Assembly: GCF_024679095.1 (NCBI RefSeq)
Contig: NC_066513.1
Location: 3,698,023 to 3,762,022, forward strand
Length of the DNA: 64,000 nucleotides
Direction of reading: 5' to 3'
Source of the DNA: Eriocheir sinensis
Lineage: Eukaryota > Arthropoda > Malacostraca > Decapoda > Varunidae
The notes under the pieces were generated by a model. That model was given only the letters and a program-made list of their open reading frames with translations. It made no database searches and had not been told where the DNA came from. Positions 26,337-37,569 of this stretch are shown here, one piece after another; positions within the stretch are counted from its first letter, which is position 1; every line of letters starts with the position of its first letter. The translations under genes and the position numbers were made by a program.

Positions 26337-26668
26337 TTCTCAAGAACATAAAATTTTCAGCACAACTCATCAGTAAATTACATTTTGCCAGGGAGATCCC
26401 CTTAAACCACTCAACAATCAACTCCCTTTTCTGTTACAGTCATCATACAAAACTCTCATGTATGTTCATTACTTTCTTCATCCCATCTTCACACACAACC
26501 ACAAGTATTTGTACATATGAGGCATGTAGAGCTCGAGGGGCGAACACGCCAGCATGGCGAATTTTGAGTTTTCGCCGGTTTCTGCAAGGTGGAAGCACTG
26601 TGCAACCCTCTGTGAATGTGAAAATAGGAAATCACTCTCTATGGCCCAGTAGAAGGGTGGTGAGAGTA
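26337..26668. other. Unassigned sequence
   Basis: No gene recognised between the SINE and the TA element. Confidence 0.4.
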
Positions 26669-26814
26669 CAGTAGAGCCCCATTTAGCGCAAGAATTAGGT
26701 GGATGAACGCGGTCGCGCGAACTGAATTCGCGCTAATTGAATAAAGTAACCGATATGAAAAAAAAAAAAATTGTGCACACGTGGGTTTGATAATTACTCA
26801 AAATAATCACTCAC

Positions 26815-26845
<31 letters not shown>

Positions 26846-27540
26846 TGATTGGCTGAGCTCTGAAAACACGCTTGTGATTCGCTGGGAGTCCGATGACGTC
26901 ATCGCCAGCGCTCACCTGGTCAGTGGCCTCGCTGCCTGAAGGCAGTATCACACTTGGACAACCGGCAAATCCAAATTTTCCAGGTGTGCGTCACACACAG
27001 CCAAGGTCAGTTGCCCTTATCCACATCCACAACGTAAACAAAGCACTTGCCCTGTATCAACATGGCGTCATCTGCTAAAGTAAGGGCTCTCGCGGCTTGC
27101 CGTGCATCATGGCGCCTTGTGGTGCGCATCATGGCGGCTTGTGCCGCACATCATGGCGGCTTGTGCTGCGCATCATGGCGGCTTGTGCTGTGCATCATGG
27201 CGGCTTGTGCCGCGCATCATGGCGGCGTGTGCTGTGCATCATGGCGGCTTGTGCCGCGCATCATGGCGGCGTGTGCTGTGCATCATGGTGTCTTGTGCCG
27301 CGCATCATGGTGTCTTGTGCCGCGCATCATGGTGTCTTGTGCCGCGCATCATGGTGTCTTGTGCCGCGCATCATGGTGTCTTGTGCCGCGCATCATGGTG
27401 GCTTGGCGCAATTTTCAAAATTCAGTCGTGGTGGCTGCTCACACAGGCTTTCGCGCTAATTTTTTTTTTTCTTGGTAGATGGTGGCTCGCACTAATTGCG
27501 GTTCGCGCTAATTGATCTCGCGCTAAGTGGGGCTCTACTG
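26669..27540. mobile_element. TA-target element (CAGTAGAGCCCC family), 872 bp
   Basis: Inverted ends CAGTAGAGCCCCATTTAGCG / CGCTAAGTGGGGCTCTACTG are flanked by TA on both sides (26667-26668, 27541-27542). Subterminal GCGCTAATT repeats occur at both ends. The interior holds the TGATTGGCTGAGCTCTGAAA...GATGACGTCAT block and the ATGGCGTCATCTGCTAAAG block, both shared with copy C (34218-36322), although the termini differ. A 22-bp minisatellite occupies 27091-27402. Pogo/Tigger-like by ends. No transposase. Confidence 0.85.
27091..27402. repeat. 22-bp minisatellite, about 14 units
   Basis: Units of the form CATCATGGYGKCTTGTGCYG(C/T)G repeat head to tail, with the right half more homogeneous (TGTCTTGTGCCGCGCATCAT). 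Because 22 is not a multiple of 3, an open unit is open in all frames, which explains three overlapping open frames of 120-143 codons at 27047-27515. Confidence 0.95.
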
Positions 27541-29154
27541 TAGTGTGTTTTTGCCTGTCTGCAGATTTTTTTTTTTTTTTTTTTTTACAACAAAGGAGAC
27601 CGCTCAAGGGCATTAAAAAAAAAAAATAATAATAATAATAACAATAATAATAATAAAAAAAAGCCCGCTACTCGCTGCTCCCATGATGTATGAAATGGGC
27701 TGTATCAGGGCTCTGAGGGCGAAGAGCACTTGTAAAGCACTCATAAAACACCTAAGTATGGAAATTTTGTTTTGAAATTTAGACTGGCTCTTAGTTACAT
27801 CATGTTCTTTTGATTTTCTAAGTTTGGATTAAATCAGATAATAAACATGCATTACTTAATTTTTTTTTTTTTTTTTAAATAATTAACACATTTTCACACA
27901 AACACTGATTCCATTGAATTTGTCTACCTGAAAACTTTCTATTGATGTATGATGATATTGCTATGTGTGTTTTTCATTATGTTTTTGCTATGGTTGACTT
28001 TGAAGGCCTGTAGCTCATGTTAGGAATTCGGTCAGTTAACCAGGGGATTAGACAAATTAACTATTTCTCTTATGGAACTAGTCTCGGGCCAAGAGTTCAA
28101 GCCAACTAAGAGTATCGTCTGAGCTCAAATAAGCCTTGGATGGTACTTACATACTTCGCTCATCGGCTCCCAGATAGAAACAGTATCACCGTATTCACTG
28201 CCTGAAGACTAAACACATTTACAATGAAAGAAATAACAATAGTTCAGTGTTTCCTTTCATGAAATAATAAATAATTGCCCTTGCGGAATAATTAAGAGCA
28301 AGGATAATTTAACCGATCGAAAGCCACGCCATCTGGCGAGGGAAATTCAAAATACCCCTTCAGACCCACGTGGTTGGCTTTCGGCCCACAACATCACCTG
28401 CTCTCAAGCTAACAACACCTCAGTGCTTTCGCCCAATATTAACTCGCGGCAGTGCTGATTTAAAGTTAGTCTCGAGGACAACAGGACTCCTCCAGAACTT
28501 ACTTCAAGAGACCACTTCTTTTGAAACCCTTCGAAAGATAAGTGCCTCCTACAGTGATTACAACTAGGTATTACTATCAGGCCTGTTAGGATTATCGTTG
28601 TTATGCTGGGAGGTGCTTGTAGGGGAAAGCCCGGCACCCCTGCTGTATTAGTGGTAAGTGGTTTGTGTGTCTTTTTGTGGAGTTGTCCTGGTGTGGTTCA
28701 AATGTCTTGCGAGAAACATAACCGTTGGGTACGGTAAATTCACTGTATCACAACACTCAAAACTAGGAAATTGGCTTGTTCGCCCCTTGAGCACTAGACG
28801 CCTCATATACAGGAATAAAATCATGGCTGCACTGATGCACAGCACTTGCTCACATTAAGTAGGTGACTGGCCAGCTCTCTTGGAGGGAAAAATGGAAACA
28901 GGCACAAAGTAAATGAAGGGAGGAGCTCCATACCTTCCTGTAGTCAGCACCAAACGGAACCCCAGTTGCACACATCACTGATGTCGTACTGTGTTTGTTT
29001 ACATTAATATGTCCAACACATTCTGCCACTGCACACCATCCCATCCTCTCACTTCAGCCAGCCAATCATCACCAGAAGTAGGAGCCAATCATGAGCCACC
29101 AACAGTTCAGCGACGACTGCGATGATTGGAATTTTGAAAAAAGTTTTGGCCAGC
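27541..29154. other. Unassigned sequence with A/T runs
   Basis: Homopolymer and (AAT)n runs lie at 27567-27660 and a T run at 27860-27877. The block CAACAAAGGAGACCGCTCAA...AAAAGCCCGCTACTCGCTGC (27587-27680) resembles the 3' UTR of the LINE-A family in inverse orientation. Otherwise no gene is recognised. Confidence 0.45.
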
Positions 29155-31010
29155 CAGATTTTTGCTAGATACTTGGGGTTTCCAGAAACCCAAGGGTTGG
29201 ATAGTTGGGGTTTTACTGAACTATAAGTTTGAACACATTGGGGACAGAAGGGAAGTCTCCTGGACTGGATGAGGGACTGCCTAAGAGGCCAACAGTCGAA
29301 GATGGTAGTGAAGGATAGGTTGGAGGGAAGTAACGAGTGGGGTTCCATAGGACTTTGCACTGGCGCACATAACGTTCCTGATTTATGCAAACGAGACGAT
29401 GTTTGGAACAACAAGTTGTGTGAGTATGTTTGCAGATGGTGCTAGGATCATGGGGAGAGTAAATGATGAAGAGGACTGAAGGATGCTACAGGAAGTTCTT
29501 GACAAGATGTACAAATGGAGACAGTTGTGGGAAATAAAATTTAATGTTAAGAAAGGCAAAATATTGAAAACTGGTAAAAGTAATAGAAGGCTGTCTGAGT
29601 TATTCAATGGGAAATGAAAAATCACAAAAGCAAAGGTGGAAAAAGTCCTGCAAGTGTTGGTCCAGGATAATACGTCACCTCAAAATGAAAATACAGTCGT
29701 CCCTCAAATAGTAAGGTTTCCAATAGTATGGTTTCGGTTTTATATGGATTGTTATAGAAGATTTTTTAAGGATTTTTTAAAATTTCCCGCTCGTCGCACC
29801 AAGTAGCCACGGCGTGAGTGGCAAGACTGTTCTAGCCATGGAGGTAGAATTGGTGGAGTCGACATCAGCCCAGTTAAGTGAATCCACCAAACTCATTTTT
29901 AGGGCCGCAAGGTTGTGGAAACCTGTCAGGTGTCAGGTGTCGTCAGGTCAGGCCAGGCTGCTCTCACCCGTGTATCCCTCATCTTCTGGCCCTAAAAATG
30001 ACAGTTCGGCGGCTTCACCTTAATGAATGGGATTATCGGGCCGTGTTGACTCCACCAATTCTACCTCAGTGGTTCTACCAGACTGCCACCCATGCGCATC
30101 TCCTCAGTTAATGTGTGTGTACATCAGGAACACTGTTTTGCCCGATTGAAAAGTATGTGCTTTCCTTAATTAAGTCCGTGTGTGTGCACAACCTCAGATA
30201 CGCTTCTCCATTACCACATAACATGAACATGGGACTCAAGAGACAAGCCAAAAACACTTGCTGTATGCACCCCAAAGCGTTCGAGAAAGCTGTTCACCAT
30301 GCAGAAAAATTCAGATTTAGGAGAAGTTACGTTTTGGTATGAATTAAGTTGCGGTAGGGAGAGCATACCACGTGAATCCGAGTCCTGCCTGGCTCAGCTT
30401 CTACTCGCCGGCCAAAATTGCCAGTTATGCATTTTCTGCCGTAGTGTTACCACACTGGGCAACGGAGCCATCCTGGCAGCGCTGCCTTCCACATTGTCAG
30501 CGAGCGGGCCATGTCATACACTCACACTCTCTCTTACTCTCTACCATAGTCTGTATTGCTTTCTAAATCTTACTTGAAATAAGATACGAAACGGTAACTG
30601 TGGAGATTGACTCTGCGCCTCCAAAATACAGCATTGCGTCTTGCTATTATACATGTAGTTAAGGGACGCATATTTAAACTACTCCAACCGAACTTTAAAT
30701 AACCTGACCTCTTTGCCCCCCTCGATCCCCCCAGTGTAGTAACAGTACTGCACTGTGACTGCAGCAGAAAATGCATAACTGGCAACTGAGCCTGGCGGGA
30801 GCCAGCACTAATTTTATATGGATTTTCGAATAGTATGGGGGTCCTGGGTCCCTAACCCCCATACTATTTGAGGGACGACTGTATAAAGATTTTAGGAGAA
30901 ATTCATAAGCTGTTGACAAACAAAGAGTGGCATTTCACTACATGGATGAGGATATGATGAAGAAATTAAAGGTGGCTTAATACAAGGCAACTTGTGGCAA
31001 CTTTTGCAGC
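29155..31010 (+). mobile_element. CR1-like LINE RT fragment, split by a TA element
   Basis: Decayed RT: a GVP-containing block at about 29340, ITFLIYANE, MFADGARIMGRVND (ADG in place of the catalytic ADD), then MYKWRQLWEIKFNVKKGK and VEKVLQVLVQDNTSPQNEN. After the element at 29694-30881 the frame resumes with IKILGEIHKLL, and in a shifted frame with YMDEDMMKKL. These blocks are consecutive in the CR1-like family, so the TA element inserted into an existing LINE. Confidence 0.75.
29694..30881. mobile_element. TA-target element (CAGTCGTCCC family), 1188 bp
   Basis: Ends CAGTCGTCCCTCAAATAG and CTATTTGAGGGACGACTG are exact inverted repeats, flanked by TA (29692-29693, 30882-30883). The 30820-30870 region adds a hairpin (CATACTATT blocks). 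Pogo/Tigger-like by termini. No transposase frame. A partial relative is at 22985-23488. Confidence 0.9.
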
Positions 31011-31122
31011 TGGCTGGCGCTTTAGATCTGGGTCTGGGGCAAAATCGGCGGAGCTGCCAGTGTTGCCGGCAAATCCAATGTACTGGTCTTCACTGGCAAT
31101 AGGAGCAATATTTACCGTCGCG

Positions 31123-31939
31123 CATAGCTGGCCGTTATCGCTGATAACAAAATCGGGTTATCGGCCATCTGCTACTTATTTATATAAATATCGGTATCTT
31201 CGTTACTTTTGTAACCAAACTAGCGATCATCACTACTTTTTTCCGCCTCTCAGAAAAAAAAACGTTGTCTCCTCCCTATTGCGCATGCGTGGCCCGGGTG
31301 CCCGGTGTTGCATGAAAAAACTTCGGGGTATGAAATATGTTCGGTGAAGAGATTTCATATTTAGATCACAACATTAAAAACACTAGGTCATTTTTTTGGT
31401 TAGACTCAAAAAACACTATATCAGAGAGAAAAATCATTTAACTTAGCCCAAAAAATGATTATTCACTGCCTGAAATTTGTGATCCCGTTGTAAAGAGCGC
31501 AAACAGAGACCAGCGGCTTGTGTTACCACGTGGCGGCGTGGCGTGTGGCCTCTCAGCTGGGTCTCGAGTGACGGAGTGAGTGCCAGTGTTCCGGTTCCCA
31601 GTGCTTCAGTGTTTCTTTACTGAAGTGACTGTTAAAGTGTTAATGGTGATAAGTAAGAATAACTGAATAAGTTGTGATGGGCCAGTTTTCAAAAATATAG
31701 ATAATGAAAATTTGAATTCATCGGTTTTTTTATTTGAAATATCAATATAGTATCGTTTTCGCCTATCGGACTTATCGCTAGCTAGTATCGGAATTGTGGA
31801 TTTATATCGGGTATCGGGTATCGGTTATTGCCTATATTTGTGTCTCCAGTTAAAGAATATCGGTTATCACTGATAAGGTTTCCCATTATCAGTTATCGGA
31901 TATCGGGAATAAGGTTTTCTGTTATCTTGCCCAGCTATG
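31123..31939. mobile_element. hAT-type element, 817 bp
   Basis: Ends CATAGCTGG / CCAGCTATG are followed inward by many TTATC/GATAA and ATCGG repeats. Flanking 8-mers CCGTCGCG (31115-31122) and CTGTCGCG (31940-31947) differ at one base. GATAAC- and ATCG-rich subterminal sequence is usual for some hAT families. Non-coding. Confidence 0.7.
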
Positions 31940-31947
31940 CTGTCGCG

Positions 31948-33419
31948 TCAACACGTTGTTTGGCCTGTGCACAGCGTCTTCACTCATCATCACCAGCCAA
32001 ACACAAGTATTACAGATGTTAAACTCTTACAACAAATTAGAGCTAGTTAGTTGTAGGAGGAGAATATAATGAACATATCAGTGTGCGCGCATCTTTGAAA
32101 TAGGGAAAAATCGCATACCTAAAACTGCCCATGGCCTCAACTTGATAATTCATCTGCACTTTGATCTTAGCCCTTTGACATCTCTGTGGCTCCAAATATA
32201 ACTTTTAGAGAAGAGACAGAGGGCAGACATCAGTAAGGTTAAATGAATTAAGCTGAGAAGGAGTTATCATAGATATATCGTAGAGGTAAACACAGTAAAA
32301 CCGCTAGTAAAGCGCAACCGTGGGGATTCAGAGGTGCCGGATAAGCTGAAATTATGGATACTTGGGGTATTTTCCCAAAGTTCACCATGAAATTTCATTG
32401 AATCCAATTTGTTTACACAGGTACCTCTATACACTCAGAAATGCATCTCCTGACTATAAGTATATACAACCTGACATTGTTTGGTCCTTTAGCCACGCAA
32501 CGCTGTGCAGTGTTGCTGGTGGTCCGGTGGCAGACATGGGTTTGCCTTTGTGGTGGCAGCAGCAACAGAGGTGGCAGGTTTTGCCAAAGATGCAGCATTT
32601 GCCAGGTGCCTGAACCAAGACCAAGACTGGACCCCGCCAAGTTGTTTTGAGGAGTTGCATGGGTCAGGAGCCACTGTTTGAGAAAAGTGGAAACATCATG
32701 GTTGTTGAGTGTGGCCAGTGTCATCTCTGTTGCAGGACAGCCCTGTGTACAGTTGACCCTTTAGTTACACAACTCCCGTAGGTGGGCTGGTGAGTCCAAT
32801 GGACCAATGGATCAGCTGAGGGCAACAAAGATGGTGTCCCACAAACAGCCTCCTCAAAACATCCCCTCACCTGCTCTTACTGGTGACCCCTTACTGCAAA
32901 CAGCAATCATAGCTGAATGAAACATTTGTAGAAGTAAGATGAGGCGGCAGATTTAACACTGACCACAATCATTGCCTGTGGCGGCCCTTCTTCTTCTTCA
33001 GTGTTTTGGGGGCTGGTTGGGCAACTGGACCACAGCCTCTATAGCCCTGGCAGTGCAGGTTGCTAGTGGCTGTTTTTGTTTTCAAGATGTGTCCCTGGAG
33101 TGGGGGCTAGATCTTGTTTAGTTGACCCAACTTCTGTAGGAAGGTCTTTGTACACTTGAGGCCTTGGAAGTCAGTGTTGGGGCTGAGGGAGCTGCTGCCC
33201 AGCAAGGCCTTTAGAGTTGGCCTATGACTGTTGAGCCTGGTTAAGGATGCTTTGAAGCAGGAACCCTTTCCAAACACTGTCCTGGCCAACCGTGCATCCT
33301 GCCAGGCAAGGTTCGGCATGGCATGGTCTCAGTTTTGGCTTGGACGTTTGACTGGCGTCACCATCTTGGCAAGATTTGTTGGCTCTGTTGCCATTGCAGG
33401 GGTGGTCCCCCACCTGCTG
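31948..33419. other. Unassigned region with weak coding-like traces
   Basis: On the minus strand, 33319-33107 stays open for 70 codons (ARLARTVFGKGSCFKASLTR is part of it). Near 33010-32965 a frame ends LPNQPPKTLKKKKGRHRQ then stop. These do not join in one frame and no family is recognised; a decayed gene fragment is possible. The rest of the block shows nothing. Confidence 0.2.
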
Positions 33420-33991
33420 CTCTTTCATTGCTAAACACTCGCAGCGAGCGTTAGGCGTATTTGCTGGTGGCGCTAAACGCTCGCTGCGAGCTCCACCCGC
33501 ACTCAAATCTCCCGCGTATGAGTGTTCCAACACTAATTCTCACAACACAGGATTGCCAATTGAGTGGGTTCTTCACTAAATTTGGTGGAAAACTGGTGGA
33601 TGTACTTGCCCAATATAGCAGCATTTTTGCATAGCTTCACCTATCACCTGACTGATTCTTTGACCAAATAGTTATAAATATTGCAGTTGGCAATACTCCC
33701 TTGCCAGAATCTGAAGGCGAGATGTCCGCAGTTCCCTCAATATGGCTGATCATCCCGCACACACTGACGTAAGTGTTAACATTCAACACTCCCTGAACGT
33801 GCATGTACGTTTGAAAGAGAGGCATACATAACCGACTCCTATAGATCTGGACCTCCTCTTTCCAATGGTGTTTTTGGTTTGTAGCTGTGATGAATAGTTT
33901 TTGAGATACAGAGGTTAAAAGAGACCCCCCATTGGGCTGCCCGACTGCGCCTGAGGGGATAGTCGCGTCCGCACCGCACGCAAGGAAAGGG
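33420..33991. mobile_element. TTAA-target MITE (CCCTTTC family)
   Basis: Right end CAAGGAAAGGG is followed by TTAA (33992-33995). The left end CTTTCATTGCTAAAC has lost its first bases and the TTAA. The interior matches 6126-6736 (GCGAGCGTTAGGCGTATTTG, GCTGATCATCCCGCAC, CCTCTTTCCAATG) with a short deletion near 33591. Confidence 0.85.
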
Positions 33992-34315
33992 TTAATAGAG
34001 GCTCTGATCCATCCCAGATTGAAATGTGACAGTAGGATGGTCCATACACAAATAAAGGTATACGTATTCAAGATCGAGAAAACACAAAGAGCAGCAACAA
34101 ATAAGTCCTCAATCTGATAGCTAAGAATACAAAGAAAGACTGGAGAGTTTGAGCTGCCATCTTTGAAAGAAAAGGTGACATGATTATAGTTTTTTTTTTT
34201 TTTTTTTTTTTTACCTACAGTACCCTCTCGAGTTTCGCGCTCACTTCGTTCCGAAAGTATAGCGCGAAACTCTAGGTATTGAAAACACTGAAAAAGTGCT
34301 TATCTGTTCTGACCT

Positions 34316-34470
34316 TTTTTTTTTTTTTTTTTTTTTTTTTTACATGTGGGCTATGGCGCCGGTAGTTTATCCATCTGGGCCTGATGGTCAGTCCGAGCCC
34401 GTCATGGCGCAGGCAACTGTTTATAGTGGCGCCATTATAATTGGCTCATGCTGCCCCCCGGAGCTCACTT
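34316..34470 (-). mobile_element. tRNA-derived SINE, 3' part, inside copy C
   Basis: A T run (34317-34341; the A tail on the minus strand) is followed by TGGGCCTGATGGTCAGTCCG, GTCATGGCGCAGGCAACTGT and GCTGCCCCCCGGAGCTCAC, matching the 16519-16921 family without the tRNA-like head. Confidence 0.75.
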
Positions 34471-34669
34471 TTTTCCTCCTTTACTCCATTGTTATCTCAA
34501 AATACGTACCTTGGAAAAAGGAAGAAAACAGGAAGAGAGAACGGGTCGTTTTAAAGCCACAGATGAAGCCTTACGATTGGCTGAGCTCTGAAAACACGCT
34601 TGTGATTCGCTGGGAGTCCGATGACGTCATTGCCAGCGCTCACTCGGTCAGCGGCCTTGCTGCCTTGGG

Positions 34670-35935
34670 GCGGTGTCACACTGGCCGTTTTCCTCTTACC
34701 GTTGTGGCTACTGGCAACGCCCGTGCGCCCATCCGGGAGCAAGTTGTCGGTTGTCCGTAAGCTGGTGTCACACTGGGCGTTTTTCTTCCCACCGCGTTGG
34801 CGGCAGCTTGAGCAACCGGCAAATCCAACTTTTCCAGGTGTGCGTCACACACGGCCGAGGTCGGTTGCCCGTAACCACATCCACAACGTAAATAATGCAC
34901 TTGCCCTGTATCAACATGGGATCGTCTGCTAAAGTAAGGGCTGCCGCGGCTTTTGCTGCCATTACCCAAGTTATGGACTTGTTGCTGCAGTTAAATGGAA
35001 GGAAGAAACTGTTGTGGGTGTGGTGTGTCTGTGGTTCCTCCGTACCAGTTCTCATTGTCACCACTGCGCGTGAGCGGCCAACCCACCCATCTAGACTCCG
35101 ACCACAAACACGTGGATCGAGTAATAACACACACACACACACACACTCACACACACCAGACTCATCATGAACCATGGCAGATGTTTCTCACAACAAAAAT
35201 GGCTTTGCCATTTTCTAGAGTGTGTTAGAACTTATTTGGTGAGTGGTTCCTACAAACCAAACATACCCAATGGCAAGAAGAGAGCAGTGTTAAAGACGAC
35301 TGCTCTCTTCTTGCCAAGAGCTAGGTTTGGTTCATGGAAACCACTCACCAAATACGTTCTAACACACTCGAGAAATGGCGAAGTCGTTTCTGTTTGTCAG
35401 AAACATCTGCAATGGTTCCTAATGTGTCTGGTGTGTGTGTGTGTGTGTGTGTGTGTGTATTTGTTGTTATTCAATCCATGTGTTTATGTGGTTGAGTCTA
35501 GATGGGTGGGTTGGCCGTGCACGCGCAGTGGTGACAATGAAAATTGGCATGGAGGAACCACAAGTACGCCACACCCACAACTATTTCTTCCTTCCATTTA
35601 ACTGCAGCAACAAGTCCATAACTTGGGTAATATCAGCACAAGCCGCGACAGCCCTTACTTTAGCAGACGACGCCATGTTAATACAGGGCAAGTGCTTTGT
35701 TTACGTTGTGGATGTGGATACGGGCAACCGACCTTGGCCGTATGTGTGTGACGCACACCAGGAAAAGTTGGAGATGCCGGTTGCCCTAGCTGGCGCCAAC
35801 GTGGTGGGAAGAAAAAAGCCCAGTGTGACACCAGCTTACTGATAACCGTGAACTCGCTCCCGGTTGGAGCTACGGGCAACGCCCATAGCTCCCAACGGTT
35901 GGACGAAAACGGCCCTTGTGACACCGCCTTAAGGC
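34670..35935. repeat. 1.27 kb inverted repeat with central hairpin
   Basis: Left end GGGCGGTGTCACACTGGCCG and right end GCCCTTGTGACACCGCCTT are inverted. The homology continues inward, with CA and GT microsatellites facing each other (35130-35156, 35429-35458), to a centre near 35290 where AACACTGCTCTC-like arms almost touch. The GGCGGTGTCACAC ends recall the Harbinger element at 18513-19851, so a Harbinger-type foldback may be nested in copy C. Confidence 0.75.
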
Positions 35936-36069
35936 AGTGAAGCCGCTGATAGGGTGAGCGTCGGCGATGACATCATCTGACTCCCAGCGAATTACAAGCG
36001 TGTTTTCAGAACTGTCAGCCAATTGTAAGGCAGCCGCCTTCAACTGCAGCTTCAAAACAACCTGTTCCC

Positions 36070-36103
<34 letters not shown>

Positions 36104-36335
36104 TGCCATAGCCACAATATTTGGAGTAAAACGTCCAGTGTGATACTACCTTTAAAGGTAGCGTGCGTGGCGCCGATGGTAAGTAAACGTGACCCGTACG
36201 TGTCAAAGCAGTGCGAAATTCAGGGTGATAATGCACGAAAGTCGGAATGGTAAGAATTTAGGACTAACCGCAAAACTCATGGATCGTGAAACTCGGATAG
36301 CGCGAAACTCGAGAGGGTACTGTATAGCTTCCTAT

Positions 36336-36628
36336 AGGCTTCCTGGTGAGGAATGATGGTTGGCCCCAACCCATTATAGTGCAGGCAAGTGTTTATAGTG
36401 GTGTCATCTTGCTTGGCTCATGCTGCCCCCCAGAGCTCATCTTTGATTCTCTATTTGGAGAGAATCTAGAGTCCGGGTTGTTAGGTGGTCTCCAAGACAG
36501 CATGTGGGTAGTCTTAGGCCACTCGGTGGTAACTGAAAAATCCCAGCTTGTGGTGGCAGGCGGGATGTGGACCTGCATCCTCCTGGACGCAGCACCGGCA
36601 CGCTTACCACTCAGTTGCCGCCTCCCCT
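36336..36628 (-). mobile_element. tRNA-derived SINE, near full length
   Basis: Same family body (AGTGCAGGCAAGTGTTTATA, GCTGCCCCCCAGAGCTCATC, GTGGTCTCCAAGACAGCATG). The head region near 36560-36628 reads on the minus strand as GGCGGCAACTGAGTGGTAAG...AGGTCCACATCCCG, with a decayed B box. It starts about 14 bp beyond the end of copy C. Confidence 0.8.
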
Positions 36629-37349
36629 TGACAATGATGGGAATGAACAAAATTGATAGGCAAGAGCTGTTAGTATGGGATGGAGCAGCAACAAGAGGAC
36701 ATAGAAAGAAACTGAAGACAAGATGCTTGGATGAAATCAAGAAAAATAGTTTTTGTATTAATGCGCTGAACTGTGGAATGGCCCAGACAGGGAAATCATC
36801 CAGTCCAAAACCTTAAATGGATTCAAAGCAAAGTCTGATTGACTGAGACACAGATGAGACCCCATGAATGTAACACATTTTCTCTACATCACAACTAGGT
36901 AAATACAACTAGCTAATAATATACACACACACACTTACCTGTAAGACTCAATTCCTTTTAAGTACTTTTAATTCTTAATAAATACTTATCACAATATTTT
37001 GAGCACCACTTGTTGAGGTAATGGCCACTTGAATATTTCTATAAATAAAAAGTGAGGGATAAATATGTCGGGGGCAGGCAGGTAAGTGGTTAGGTTAAGG
37101 GAAGGACTGAAAATTTAGTAAATAATGTAGATTAAATTGAGTACAAAGATTGACAAACTTGTTAGCAAAGTGGACAGTATTAGTGCTGCACCAAAGTAAC
37201 CAGTTGTACACGAAGATGATAAGAGATGTAATGAATGGATGGAAGGATGATTGATGGATGGCTGGGCCAGAACAAAAAAAGATAATAATAAATACATAAA
37301 TAATCCCAAGGATAAACAATACAAGGAAGTATTTGCTGTCAGCTTTGAG
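36629..37349. other. Unassigned sequence
   Basis: No convincing gene. A frame at 36629-36816 (DEIKKNSFCINALNCGMAQT) loosely resembles LINE C-terminal tails but is too short to assign. This would be downstream of, or in the 3' UTR of, the minus-strand terminal exon at 37350-37569. Confidence 0.35.
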
Positions 37350-37569
37350 TTAGGGGCCGGCCAAAACTTGTCTCAGCTGCTGAACAAGATTCTCCAGCTC
37401 CCGCAAGGCACCTTCCAGGAATGGCATGTTACTGGGATTCTCCACAAATTGCCTCAAGTCACACTCTGTGAAGGGCAGGTGTGGGCATGGCAGTTTGGCT
37501 TCTGACCAAAAGTTAACAAGCAGGTGACCCAACTCCTGCAGAGCTGCAGAGGTTTTTTCATTTAAACAT
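37350..37569 (-). CDS. SWT1: Probable terminal exon of SWT1 homologue
   Basis: The minus strand has a good acceptor (CTCTTACTTCTAG ending at 37570), then a 72-codon frame (CLNEKTSAALQELGHLLVNF, then CPHLPFTECDLRQFV, ending in a leucine-rich ALRELENLVQQL) and a TAA stop at 37352-37350. The composition is not repeat-like and the helical, Leu-rich character suits the C-terminal (HEPN-like) part of Swt1 proteins. Its phase needs two bases from the previous exon, but exon 53707-52823 ends in phase 0, so at least one exon is missing between them or this belongs to another gene. Linkage to SWT1 is an inference. Confidence 0.5.

Larger units (their letters stand above)
34218..36322. mobile_element. 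TA-target transposon, copy C, foldback form
   Basis: Same termini as copies A and B (CAGTACCCTCTCGAGTTTCG) with TA on both sides (34216-34217, 36323-36324). From about 34545 to 36065 the two halves are inverted copies (blocks GATTCGCTGGGAGTCCGATG, GTGTCACACTGGGC, CTGTATCAACATGG and CCATCTAGACTC recur inverted). A T run (34317-34341) and a SINE fragment interrupt the left part. No transposase frame. Confidence 0.85.

Noticed and set aside
32413..32724. 103-codon minus frame and overlapping plus frames
   Set aside because: Open on both strands in several frames with no motif and no good splice borders.
35435..35842. 135-codon frame in copy C
   Set aside because: It lies on one arm of the inverted repeat and its mirror arm gives other frames; no domain. 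It begins in a GT microsatellite.
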